Of a stretch of 64,000 nt of DNA, positions 32,298-40,320 are shown piece after piece. Position numbers and translations under genes: made by a program. Below the pieces are notes generated by a model. The model was not told where the DNA came from and did not search any database. It saw only the letters and a list, made by a program, of their open reading frames with translations. The DNA is from Gemmata palustris (lineage in GTDB: Bacteria; Planctomycetota; Planctomycetia; Gemmatales; Gemmataceae), in the NCBI RefSeq assembly GCF_017939745.1, contig NZ_JAGKQQ010000001.1, positions 4,030,001 to 4,094,000 of the forward strand, read 5' to 3'. How positions within the stretch are numbered: the stretch's first letter is position 1; every line of letters begins with the position of its first letter.

Positions 32298-32963
32298 ATG
32301 TGCGAGCGGTTCACTAGGCGGTCGGTGCTGCGGCGTGGGGCGGGTGTTCTGGGGCTGGCGGCAGTGGGGGGAGCGGCCTGTGGCGAGGAGCCCCAGAACG
32401 CCCGCAAGGACTATTTCGGCGGCGCGGGGTTCGAGCTGGTCACTCCCGACACGATCAAACCGAAGAGCTACTCCACCAGCGTCTCCGCCGACGGCCTGGC
32501 GTTCACGATCCTCTTTGATTCCCTCACGGTGTCCGCCGAAGGGAACGCGTTGGCCGCTGTGAAAACCGCCTCGATCACGATCCCCTTTGCCCTGCCTGCG
32601 GGAAAGCGGCTGGCCGGGTTCGTTCAGGATGTTCGGGGCTTCGTCTCAAAGTCCCCGGGAGCACGGGCCGCGATCGTCGCAGATCTGGGCGGGAGCACGC
32701 AGGTGTGCGATTTTCCCGTGGGTGAGGAGCTGGGAAAAAACTTCCAGCAGACCTTTATCACGGACAGCCGATCGGGCGGTGGACCGGGAGACGCGAACAC
32801 GTCGCTCACGTACTCGATCAACATCCTGCTGACCGCCCAGCGCCGGGCCGCGGGGGAACAGGTCGTGCTCTCGGTCGACTCACTGGACGTGGAAGCTATT
32901 CTGTACCCCGTCGAAACCCAGAAGCGGACGCCCACTCCCCCGAAGAAGCGGTCAAAGAACTAG
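32298..32963 (+). CDS. Tat-type lipoprotein, function unknown
   Basis: Protein of 221 aa. The N-terminus MCERFTRRSVLRRGAGVLGLAAVGGAACGEE has a twin-arginine motif (TRRSVLRRG), a hydrophobic stretch and a lipobox (GGAAC), so it is probably exported folded and lipid-anchored. The mature part is a beta-rich domain (AFTILFDSLTVSAEGNALAAVKTASITIPFALPAGKRL; RAAIVADLGGSTQVCDFPVG; LTYSINILLTAQRRA) with no family I recognise. It ends in a basic tail (PPKKRSKN). GGGAG precedes the ATG. Confidence 0.75.
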   Translation: MCERFTRRSVLRRGAGVLGLAAVGGAACGEEPQNARKDYFGGAGFELVTPDTIKPKSYSTSVSADGLAFTILFDSLTVSAEGNALAAVKTASITIPFALPAGKRLAGFVQDVRGFVSKSPGARAAIVADLGGSTQVCDFPVGEELGKNFQQTFITDSRSGGGPGDANTSLTYSINILLTAQRRAAGEQVVLSVDSLDVEAILYPVETQKRTPTPPKKRSKN

Positions 32964-33036
32964 TAGCCTAGTCACGTGTGTCTTGAGCAGACCGAACGGG
33001 CGAATGGTGCCATCAGCCGCGTTTTTGGGCGACTCA

Positions 33037-33083
33037 CGGATGGCGCGCGGCTGGGATTTTGTTTTCCCAGTCGCGCCCCTTTC
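33037..33083. terminator. bidirectional terminator between convergent genes
   Basis: GGCGCGCGGCTGGGA pairs with TCCCAGTCGCGCC over a TTTTGTTT loop, with two bulged or mismatched bases. It lies between the plus-strand lipoprotein and minus-strand genes. Confidence 0.5.
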
Positions 33084-33089
33084 CGATCC

Positions 33090-33557
33090 TCAAATCACTT
33101 CCCCGATTAGCGCCGGCATCCACTCCGAGCGGGTCATCACCTGGTAGTAGCGCGTGGCCGGCTGGCAGATCAGGAACAGGACCGGCGCGCCGCTGCGATC
33201 GTGAACGAGCAACCCGCGCATGCCCTGCTTCATCTTGTACCAGACCCCGTTCGCGAGACCGTAAGTTACCGGCACGATCACCGGCTCCGGGGCCAGCGCG
33301 GACCACTTCCCTTCGGCGATCGACTCCCCCCAGGTCCACCCGGTTGGCGGCAACTTCCGCTCCGCCCGATCCCTGTTCCCCCACTTCACGATCTGGAACC
33401 GCCCGTTCCACAAAACCGGCAAAAGAGTCGGGGTCGCGGCCCAATAGAACCGCACCTCTTTCTCCGCGCCCCGGTCGTGAACGCGCCGGTCGAGTTCGTG
33501 TTCCTCCATGAGCGCGAGGGGCAATTCACTGTAGGTCAGAGCCACGCCGACGCACAT
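33090..33557 (-). CDS. hypothetical protein beginning Met-Cys; distant SRAP-like layout
   Basis: Protein of 155 aa: MCVGVALTYSELPLALMEEHEL ... VRFYWAATPTLLPVLWNGRFQIVKWGNRDRAERKLPPTGWTWGESI ... VIVPVTYGLANGVWYKMKQGMRGLLV ... PATRYYQVMTRSEWMPALIG. The initial Met-Cys and the order of blocks recall SOS-response-associated peptidase (SRAP) proteins, which use Cys2 to crosslink abasic DNA, but the usual Asn and His are not obvious, so this is only a suggestion. The start at 33557 is chosen for the Met-Cys. A broken paralogue lies at 30.4-30.7 kb and a true SRAP gene at 34.95 kb. Confidence 0.6.
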   Translation of the reverse strand: MCVGVALTYSELPLALMEEHELDRRVHDRGAEKEVRFYWAATPTLLPVLWNGRFQIVKWGNRDRAERKLPPTGWTWGESIAEGKWSALAPEPVIVPVTYGLANGVWYKMKQGMRGLLVHDRSGAPVLFLICQPATRYYQVMTRSEWMPALIGEVI

Positions 33558-33577
33558 GATCCCACCACCTCCGTAAG

Positions 33578-33949
33578 TCACGCCGGGCGACGCAAAGACG
33601 CGCCAGGGCGGGCGAGCCGAGCGAACGCTTCCGGGTACCGCTCGGACGCCTCAACCCGGAACCGCGCGAAGACATCGGCCGCGAACTCCTGCGTATGGAT
33701 TCGGTTCGGGCGGAGCCGCACACGGGTGGCGCTCTCGGCTCCAAAGAACTTCGCGTCGAGGAACTTCAGCCGGGTCACAATCGGGGCGTACCGGTGCGCG
33801 CGAACGAGCACGTGGCACCACGCGGCTTCTCGGTAGAACGCGCACAGGATCGCGTGGAACGCACTCGTTTCGTTCGGGTACGCGGCTCGGACCGCGTCAC
33901 GGATCGCGACCCACTCGATGGCCGCGTGAAGGAACTCGTCGGCGCGCAT
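33578..33949 (-). CDS. hypothetical protein
   Basis: Protein of 123 aa, mostly helical: MRADEFLHAAIEWVAIRDAVRAAYPNETSAFHAILCAFYREAAWCHVLVRAHRYAPIVTRLKFLDAKFFG. No family is recognised. It is 9 bases from the alpha/beta hydrolase gene on the same strand and 20 bases from the Met-Cys gene, so the three are probably one transcript. Confidence 0.55.
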   Translation of the reverse strand: MRADEFLHAAIEWVAIRDAVRAAYPNETSAFHAILCAFYREAAWCHVLVRAHRYAPIVTRLKFLDAKFFGAESATRVRLRPNRIHTQEFAADVFARFRVEASERYPEAFARLARPGASLRRPA

Positions 33950-33958
33950 GAGGTCCCC

Positions 33959-34792
33959 CTAGTCGGACCGCCCCACGTGCTTCGTCAAGAACCCCACCAG
34001 CGGAGTCCGCACCGCTTCGAGGTCGTCGATGAACGGCCAGTGCCCGAGGCCGGCGAGCACGTGGACTTCGGCCCTCGGGAAGTACCGCTTCTGCTTCTCG
34101 GCGAACTCGACCCCGATGAACGGGTCGCCCGCGCCCCAGAGCACGCACACGGGCAGATCCTTCGCGAACGCGGGCACCTCTGGCGCGCGTGTCCCAACGT
34201 GCTTCGAGGCCCGGTACAGCTTCAGCACGGCGCGCTTGTGCCCCCAGTCCGCGTACCTCATGACCCGGTCGAAAAAGGCGTCGGGCATCGGCTTCGGGCT
34301 CATCGCGTTGAGCGCCCGCTTCATCCCCCACTTCGTCGTGGTGAGTTGCGACAGTTCCCCGAGGATCGGCGTCTGCCAGACCCGCGCGAACCCGTGCCAC
34401 TTGTACCCTTCGAGCACGCCGCAATTGATGAGCGTGACGCTCGCGACGCGGCTCGGGTTCGCGGCCGCCCAGCGCAGCCCCCACGGGCCGCCGAAGTCGT
34501 GCAGAACCAGATGCGCGCGATCCACGCCCAACTGGTCGAGCAGCGCCCCGAGGTACCGCGCGTACCCGTCGATGGTGTAGTCGAACCGTCGGGGGTGCTC
34601 GGCGCGCCCGTACCCGGGCATGTCCATCGCGACCGCGCGGGCGAACGGGGTGACGGCGGGGATCAACTCCTCCCAGTCGTCCATCGGACCGGGGTTCCCG
34701 TGAACGAACACCACCGCTTCATATCTCCCCGGGTCACTGTCGTGGACCCCGCAACGAACACCCGAAATGACGTGATCGGTCGTGGGTAACAT
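33959..34792 (-). CDS. alpha/beta-hydrolase, haloalkane dehalogenase/epoxide hydrolase type
   Basis: Protein of 277 aa with the full catalytic set: oxyanion motif VFVHGNPGPMDDW, nucleophile Asp in LVLHDFGGPWG, a cap domain, the acid in LWGAGDPFIG and the His in LAGLGHWPFID. An Asp nucleophile, not Ser, points to the dehalogenase/epoxide-hydrolase branch. The substrate is not known. The start MLPTTDHVISGVRCGV at 34792 is preferred because upstream residues lack family similarity. It is the first gene of a minus-strand unit. Confidence 0.88.
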   Translation of the reverse strand: MLPTTDHVISGVRCGVHDSDPGRYEAVVFVHGNPGPMDDWEELIPAVTPFARAVAMDMPGYGRAEHPRRFDYTIDGYARYLGALLDQLGVDRAHLVLHDFGGPWGLRWAAANPSRVASVTLINCGVLEGYKWHGFARVWQTPILGELSQLTTTKWGMKRALNAMSPKPMPDAFFDRVMRYADWGHKRAVLKLYRASKHVGTRAPEVPAFAKDLPVCVLWGAGDPFIGVEFAEKQKRYFPRAEVHVLAGLGHWPFIDDLEAVRTPLVGFLTKHVGRSD

Positions 34793-34953
34793 GGCCGGGC
34801 TCCGGGGAAACTGGTCCCGGATTGTTTTACCGATGTGGTTCGATTCCGAGAAACGCGCCCGTCCGAATCTGTTCGTCGGGCACTCAACGCTCACCGACAT
34901 CGGAACACGAACGGGGGCGCGGTACGCTCACCCCACCTCACGTGAGTGGCACC

Positions 34954-35469
34954 ATGTGCGCGCGTCTTACTACCTCCATAACCCGACCCGAAACCGCGTC
35001 CGAGAAGCTCGCGTTCCGCGACCCGTTCTGGTTCCACCGGTGCCTGATTCCCGCAACCGGATTCTTCGAGTGGAAGACCGCGGGCAAAAAGACGCGCCCG
35101 TACTTCTTCCGCAGAGCCGACGGCGGAACACTCGCCTATGCGGGCATCTGGGACCGGTGGGACGGACCCGCGAGACCGGTCGATACGGTCGCGGTGCTCA
35201 CGGTACCGGCCAACGAGTTGGTGAAGCCGCTCCACGAGCGCATGGCCGCGATCCTGCCCGAAGAGCACTTCGCGGCGTGGCTCGATCCGAAAGAAACGCG
35301 GCCCGCCAACTTGCTCCCGTTACTCGTACCGTGCCCGGCCTCGCGCATGGAATCCTGGCCCGTAAGTGATCGCGTGAACCGGGCGAGCGCGAGCGGGGCC
35401 GATCTGCTCACCCCGGTCGAGGACGCCGTGCCGATGTGGACGCAACCGAGCCTGTTCGACGCCGCGTGA
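34954..35469 (+). CDS. SRAP (YedK/HMCES-like) protein with internal deletion
   Basis: Abasic-site crosslinking protein family, here 171 aa. It begins MCARLTT (Cys2 follows Met, as required), then jumps to ITRPETASEKLAFRDPFWFHRCLIPATGFFEWK, which in normal members is preceded by ~60 residues including the conserved WGLIP and the NARaE segment. The later blocks are intact: YAGIWDRWDGP, LTVPANELVKPLHERMAAIL (catalytic His in LHERM) and the C-terminal AVPMWTQPSLFD. The Asn that normally sits in NAR is replaced (ITR). It may be non-functional, or a minimal variant. No frameshift is present, and the start follows CACC without a clear ribosome site. Confidence 0.8.
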   Translation: MCARLTTSITRPETASEKLAFRDPFWFHRCLIPATGFFEWKTAGKKTRPYFFRRADGGTLAYAGIWDRWDGPARPVDTVAVLTVPANELVKPLHERMAAILPEEHFAAWLDPKETRPANLLPLLVPCPASRMESWPVSDRVNRASASGADLLTPVEDAVPMWTQPSLFDAA

Positions 35470-35613
35470 CTCGAATGTAACAATAAAGGTGATGAGGGAA
35501 ATAATAAACAATTCTTCTGGTTGTTGACTCGCCGCTACCATTCACGGTGCCCATCGGCGATCCTCTAACGTTGCGAGATCGCGAGGCGACAGAAATCAAA
35601 AGGAGATCGGCTC

Positions 35614-36459
35614 ATGAAGAAATTCCTGTTGGCCCCCTTAGTTCTCGCGGCGTTTGGTGCGGCAACGGCTTTCGCGGGCGGACGCCCGGTGATGTACGTC
35701 GTCGTCGATCGGGTCGAAACGACTCAAGACCAGTCGTCGATTTCGATGATCAGAATCTGGGGCAGTTTTACCCGTGCCAAGAACCCGACCTTACAGCTTA
35801 CCGAGTTCAGTAAGCCGATCGATGGCTACGTCCAATTCGGCCGCGGAAGCGACAAAGAGGCCCCGAAATGGCAGAAAGCTGCTGGGACCGGCAAGGCCGT
35901 TCTCGTCGGCAGTTGCGCTGGCGCGGGGGGCTTTGAGACGGTGACGATTCATCCGGCCAACGAAAAGCCAAAAGACGTCGGAGAAAACGACCCGTACCCG
36001 ACTGGCCGGATCGAACTTTTCGGCGACATGTTCGCCGGCGGCCGCGACAACCATCTGCCCGAAGTGAAAACCCTGTTGGCATTTGCTACAGCCAAACAGA
36101 AAGTAAGTCCGTTCTGTGGGGGCGCAGCAGCCATTGTTGCGCAGGATCGAGGCGCGCAACCGGTCGATGACGCCTGGGTTGGGCAATGGACTGTCGAATT
36201 TGCAAATGGGGTCGTGGAAACGTGTGACCTCGTCAAGGGGGGCACGGCGAATGTCGCCGAACCGAAGCGGCGCTCCCCGGGAAAAGTTCGCGACGCAATG
36301 AACGGCGTTGTGGTGCTCGCATTCGATGATGACCGGATCGAGCGGTGGACCAAGATCGGACATCGGATGGTCGTGGAACACTGGGCTTCATCGGACCAAT
36401 TTCTTGGCGGTGCGCCAGTATTGGGAATTGCGGAGCGTGCCGCTGAAGTGAAGAAATGA
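35614..36459 (+). CDS. secreted protein of unknown function
   Basis: Protein of 281 aa with a clear Sec signal peptide (MKKFLLAPLVLAAFGAATAFAGG). The mature part has a beta-type domain (VMYVVVDRVETTQDQSSISMIRIWGSFTRAK ... YVQFGRGSDKEAPKW ... VLVGSCAGAGGFETVTIHPANE) with cysteines in SCAG and FCGG that could pair, and a second part (AWVGQWTVEFANGVVETCDL ... VVLAFDDDRIERWTKIGHRMVVEHW). No family is recognised. AAAGGAG precedes the ATG. It is probably periplasmic. Confidence 0.78.
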   Translation: MKKFLLAPLVLAAFGAATAFAGGRPVMYVVVDRVETTQDQSSISMIRIWGSFTRAKNPTLQLTEFSKPIDGYVQFGRGSDKEAPKWQKAAGTGKAVLVGSCAGAGGFETVTIHPANEKPKDVGENDPYPTGRIELFGDMFAGGRDNHLPEVKTLLAFATAKQKVSPFCGGAAAIVAQDRGAQPVDDAWVGQWTVEFANGVVETCDLVKGGTANVAEPKRRSPGKVRDAMNGVVVLAFDDDRIERWTKIGHRMVVEHWASSDQFLGGAPVLGIAERAAEVKK

Positions 36460-36567
36460 CCCTCGCCGTCAGGAAGACTCCGTTGGGCAAGTTGAATATT
36501 GCGACCTGCGCTCCTTTGGTTTGTCGGAGGGGCCGAGACCCTCCGGTCAGTTGACTAGCTGATGGCT

Positions 36568-36705
36568 TTAGAACGGGATCTCGTCGAACGCCGGATGACC
36601 ATTTGCCGGGCCATTTGCCCCTCCGGAGCTCTTTGGCAACTCCGGCCTGAAATCCGTTTGGTGCGGCTGTTTTCCGGCCAAGTGATCGGCGTACATCTGG
36701 TTGTT
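36568..36705 (-). pseudogene. C-terminal remnant ending in SSB-like DEIPF
   Basis: Minus strand NNQMYADHLAGKQPHQTDF...NGPANGHPAFDEIPF then stop. A flexible Gly/Pro/Asn tail closing in an acidic D-E-I-P-F tip is characteristic of single-stranded DNA-binding proteins (and some phage relatives). The OB-fold is absent. Confidence 0.45.
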
Positions 36706-36708
36706 TCT

Positions 36709-36832
36709 GCTGGCCGCACGTGGGGAGGCAGCGCAGTTCCTCAACCTCGGTGCGAAAAGCCACTTGCCAAAGCCGTTCAGCCGCGCGCAACTGGAGAACG
36801 AGATCAACCGGGTGCTGGGGAGGGCTGTGTGA
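36709..36832 (+). pseudogene. C-terminal remnant of a response-regulator receiver domain
   Basis: Frame LAARGEAAQFLNLGAKSHLPKPFSRAQLENEINRVLGRAV then TGA. GAKSHLPKPFS is the conserved Lys-Pro loop and last helix of receiver domains. The phosphoacceptor half is missing. Confidence 0.55.
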
Positions 36833-36966
36833 GGTTCGAGGAGCGAATACTGCCGGCGAAGGAACGGCGGGACAAGGAGACATCGAGATCATTGAAACGG
36901 AGCGCGGCGGGTACGAGATCCGGGCGAGGCTCATGTTCTGGCCCCTCAACCGGTACCACGGCATGA

Positions 36967-37236
36967 AGCAGATCACCCGGAACCAGAAGCGGGCAGCGGT
37001 TCTCGCAGCTCTTCGCACTCGGCGGCGAGCGCTCGCGATACGCACAGTGGAAGCATGGGGTCACCCCTGGAGAATTCGACCCGGAAGCCGTGCAGAAGGC
37101 CCGTTCAGAGTTCAACGCGGCACGTGCAGCGATCCGTGGCGTGAAAGAGCAGCGAATCGCGTTCGAGGTGTGTTGTTTGGGTGAGCGTGCCGGGCGGGAA
37201 ACCTCGTGTATCTGCGATCTGCACTCGATGACCTGA
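36967..37236 (+). pseudogene. unassigned open frame without start codon
   Basis: Frame of 89 codons: QRFSQLFALGGERSRYAQWKHGVTPGEFDPEAVQKARSEFNAARAAIRGVKEQRIAFEVC...ICDLHSMT. It looks protein-like (helical, charged) but has no ATG/GTG start in place and no family that I recognise. Probably a 5'-truncated gene. Confidence 0.4.
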
Positions 37237-37500
37237 ACACACACACTTCAGGAGTCAGTACGAAGCTCGCCGAACCGCGGCGAGCAGGGCCGACTTCCGG
37301 TCCGCTGAGGGATTGTGACCCACACGCCCGAGATTTTAGCGGCTGAGTTACCGCGCTGATCCGCACACAATGGCACTTTAGCTGTGGCCACGAATATCGA
37401 GGATGTGCTGCCCCACCGTAACTCAGCTCATCAGGTTCAGTTTGCGAGGCGCTGAGCAGGTGACTACCCAGCGCCAGATGCAGTCACTTGGGGCTTGTGA

Positions 37501-38823
37501 CTACTTTGCCGCCAGATCGACGCAGATGATCTCCTTGTCGTTGCGGACGAACATCTTCTTATCCGCGAAGGCCGGGGCGCACCACACGACCTTGCGCCCG
37601 AACGCGGCGCCGGTCTGCTCGATCACTTTCGCGCGGTCCACCTCTTCGTACTCTTTCGGCGTGAGCTTCCCGATCACCAACTCGCCGCTCTCGTTGAAGA
37701 AGAAGAAGCGATCCCCGTTCTTAACGATAAAAGACGTGTCGGAGCCCTTGGGGTCGCTGGCGAGCGGGCCGGGGGAGTCCCAGAGGCGCTTCCCGCTGGG
37801 CACCTCGACGGCCCTGAGCGCGCCACCCTCGTCGTGCCCGTAGACGACGCCGTCCTGCACGAACGGCTGAACGTTCACGGGCGACAGCCCGGCGCCCTTC
37901 TTGTCCTTGAACACCACTTCCACGCCCGGCTTGTCCGCGGTCAACTTGAGCATCAGGTTCTTGGTCTGGTAGCCGCCAACGAACACGTGGTCCCCGCTCC
38001 GCACGGGCGTCATGATGATGGACGTGCTGGTCGCCTTGTACGGCGTGGTCCATAGTTGTTTGCCCGTCTCCGGATCGACCGCGTACACGGATTTCGGCGC
38101 CGCGACGATCATCTGCCGCACCCCGGCGGCTTCGGTGAACAGCGGCGGGGCGTACCCGATCTCCTTGTCGTCCCCGGCCTTCCACAGTTCCTTGCCCGTG
38201 TCCTTGTCGAACGCGACCACGTGGGCGCCCTCACCGCCCACCAGCGTGATGAGCTTCTTGCCGTCGAGGATCGGGTGCGCGGCGAACCCCCAGATTGCGG
38301 GCTTGGACTTGTACGCGGCCTTGAAGTCGCACTTCCACAGTTCCTTGCCGGAAGCGGCGTCCAGGCAGTAGAGGTCGCCCATCGCGCCGAGCGTGTAGAC
38401 CTTGCCGTCGCTCACCAGGGGCGTACAGCGCGGGCCGGCGGGGTAGCTGATCTGGTAGGCGCACGGGTACTCGTGCTTCCACAGTTCCTTGCCGGTCTTC
38501 TCGTCCAGACACAGCACGCGCTCGGTGCTGTTCACCTTTTGTTTCGTGTCGAACGGATCGGCGGGGTTCTCGACGCCCTTCGCGAGCACCCGATCGGTGA
38601 CGTACACCTTCCCGCCCGCGACCGCCGGGCCGCTGTACCCGGCCGCGACGGGCGCGCGCCACAGGACTTTCGGCCCGCCCGCCGGGAACTTCTCGATGAT
38701 CCCGGTTTCGCGCCACACGTTGTCGCGCTTCGGTCCCATCCACTGGGGCCAGTCGTCGCCGTTCACGAGCGGAGCAAGGGCGAGTAGCGCCCCCGAAGCG
38801 AGGAGCAGATTACGCGAGTTCAT
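37501..38823 (-). CDS. secreted PQQ-binding-like beta-propeller protein
   Basis: Protein of 440 aa with a signal peptide (MNSRNLLLASGALLALAPLVNG) followed directly by DDWPQWMGPKRDNVWRETGIIEKFP, the standard planctomycete start of this family. Repeated tryptophan-docking blades are visible (CLDEKTGKELWKHEYP; CLDAASGKELWKCDF; AFDKDTGKELWKAGDD; AVDPETGKQLWTTPY). The family resembles quinoprotein dehydrogenases and BamB, but the cofactor ligands are not assured; most members are of unknown function in the periplasm. It is separated by 314 bases from the next propeller upstream, so may have its own promoter. Confidence 0.88.
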   Translation of the reverse strand: MNSRNLLLASGALLALAPLVNGDDWPQWMGPKRDNVWRETGIIEKFPAGGPKVLWRAPVAAGYSGPAVAGGKVYVTDRVLAKGVENPADPFDTKQKVNSTERVLCLDEKTGKELWKHEYPCAYQISYPAGPRCTPLVSDGKVYTLGAMGDLYCLDAASGKELWKCDFKAAYKSKPAIWGFAAHPILDGKKLITLVGGEGAHVVAFDKDTGKELWKAGDDKEIGYAPPLFTEAAGVRQMIVAAPKSVYAVDPETGKQLWTTPYKATSTSIIMTPVRSGDHVFVGGYQTKNLMLKLTADKPGVEVVFKDKKGAGLSPVNVQPFVQDGVVYGHDEGGALRAVEVPSGKRLWDSPGPLASDPKGSDTSFIVKNGDRFFFFNESGELVIGKLTPKEYEEVDRAKVIEQTGAAFGRKVVWCAPAFADKKMFVRNDKEIICVDLAAK

Positions 38824-39136
38824 TGCGATCTCCTTAGCGAGTGAACCGGGTGCGCTTTCTCTGTTGCGGAACCGAACACGATTCGTGGCGCGAGAGTGCC
38901 ACTATGCGCGATAGGTCGATGGTATATTACCGTCCGCGCCTCGGGCGCTTAAAGCGCGAGCTGTTCGATCGAGAGCGGAACACCCGTCGGCCTGAAGAAA
39001 CGGGAACAACTGCTCCGACTCGCTTCTCGACGTAAACTCGCGAAGCAAGGGCCGCCGGCAAACCCGGCAGAAACTCGAAACGGTACAGGTTCAGCCGCAA
39101 ATCCGCGACGCGGGGACGTCCCCACGGTTGCGAACT
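38824..39136. other. gap between two propeller genes
   Basis: About 313 bases with no gene. It probably contains the promoter of the 37501-38823 gene (minus strand). Confidence 0.4.
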
Positions 39137-40306
39137 TCAACCCAACTCCAGGCACCGGACCGAACTGTTCCCGCGAATGTATACGCGAGTGCCGACGAAC
39201 GCCGGGTGCGCGTACACGCCTTTCTCGTCCTTTCCGAACGCGGCCAAGCGACCGAGTTCCGTGTACTCGTCGGCCGTTGCGTCGAGCAGGATCAGTTCAC
39301 CCGAGCGCGGCACCACGAGCACACGCGAGTCGGTCGCCACTGCCGCGCAGTACCCGGAGAACGCCGTGGTGCTCTCGTCGTAAAGCTCCTTGAGCCCGTC
39401 CGTGAGGTTCAAGCAGTACAGCCGGTTCCACACACCGAATACGCGGGAGCCCGCGACGACCGGCGTGTGCGTGTCCGGCGCGAGCTTCTTGCTCGTTGCG
39501 ACGGGCTTCGGGTCGATCGCCCCGCCCGTTTTGAACGTGAACAGCCGCGCCCCGTTGTTCTCGGTCGTCACGAACAGCCTGTCGCCGACCACGATGGGCG
39601 TGGGCACGTTGAAGTCCCCGCGGCGCTCCGGTTTCACGGTCCACAGGCGCGTGCCGGTCTTCGCGTCCCACCCCCCGAGCGTCTCGGCGTCGTGGCCGAC
39701 GATCTGGAGCACCCCGCCGAGCTTTGCGGCGATGAACGAGCCGTAGCCCGTGGGCTTCCCGGGTGCCTTCCACACGGGCTTGCCGGTTTTGGGATCGAGC
39801 GCGACGAGGGCCGCGTCCTTCCCCCCGGGGGCGACGATCAGTTTGCCATCGGCGATGAGCGGCGAATCGCACACGCCCCACTTGCGCTCGTCGGCCGCGT
39901 CGAACTCGTCGCGCACGTTGAGCGCCCAGACCGATTTGCCCGTCCCCATCTCGACGCACGCGAGGTCACCGAACGCACCCAGGAGGTACGCGCGATCGTT
40001 GTAAATGAGGGGTGTGGCACGCGGAGAATTGCCGTAATCCAGGTTCCCGATTGCCGGGGTACGGTGTGCCCACGCTTCCTTGCCGTCAGCGGCTTTAAGG
40101 CAGCGGAACACGTCCACGGTGTCGTTGAGTTCGCGATCGGAAACCAAAACGTATCCGGATGTGGCCGCGACGCCCCCCAATCCGGGGGCGGTAAGAACGG
40201 TTTCCCAAACGGGTTCAGACTTGGCGGGGAACTTGGCGGGAAGCCACGCGAGCCGACCGTCACGGTTCGGCCCGCGCCACTGGGTCCAGTCCGGGTTACC
40301 GGTTAC
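39137..40306 (-). CDS. PQQ-like beta-propeller ORF with no start codon, read by -1 frameshift
   Basis: The frame encodes about 389 residues with typical blades (LDPKTGKPVWKAPGKPTGYG; WDAKTGTRLWTVKPE; LNLTDGLKELYDE). The conserved family start, DWTQWRGPNRDG, is present at the far upstream end, yet no ATG, GTG or TTG lies between the preceding in-frame TAA and that motif; the first possible start is a TTG at 40180, inside the domain. It has no signal peptide. The frame begins exactly where the upstream substrate-binding gene ends, in a run of eight A, in the -1 frame. The most likely readings are a frameshifted fusion, or a disabled gene. Confidence 0.7.
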   Translation of the reverse strand, partial: VTGNPDWTQWRGPNRDGRLAWLPAKFPAKSEPVWETVLTAPGLGGVAATSGYVLVSDRELNDTVDVFRCLKAADGKEAWAHRTPAIGNLDYGNSPRATPLIYNDRAYLLGAFGDLACVEMGTGKSVWALNVRDEFDAADERKWGVCDSPLIADGKLIVAPGGKDAALVALDPKTGKPVWKAPGKPTGYGSFIAAKLGGVLQIVGHDAETLGGWDAKTGTRLWTVKPERRGDFNVPTPIVVGDRLFVTTENNGARLFTFKTGGAIDPKPVATSKKLAPDTHTPVVAGSRVFGVWNRLYCLNLTDGLKELYDESTTAFSGYCAAVATDSRVLVVPRSGELILLDATADEYTELGRLAAFGKDEKGVYAHPAFVGTRVYIRGNSSVRCLELG

Positions 40307-40320
40307 TTTTTTTTAGCCGG
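40303..40320 (-). promoter_or_regulatory. A8 slippery site, candidate -1 frameshift signal
   Basis: Minus strand GCT AAA AAA AAG TAA in the substrate-binding frame. The heptamer A-AAA-AAG is the classical bacterial -1 slippage site, and the -1 frame continues directly as VTGNPDWTQWRGP. No stable downstream structure was tested. Confidence 0.6.

Larger units (their letters stand above)
36460..37500. other. 1-kb graveyard of gene fragments
   Basis: No intact gene. It holds an SSB-like tail on the minus strand, a response-regulator tail on the plus strand and an unassigned plus-strand frame, listed separately. The fragments abut within a few bases near 36707, marking a rearrangement junction. 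Confidence 0.6.
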
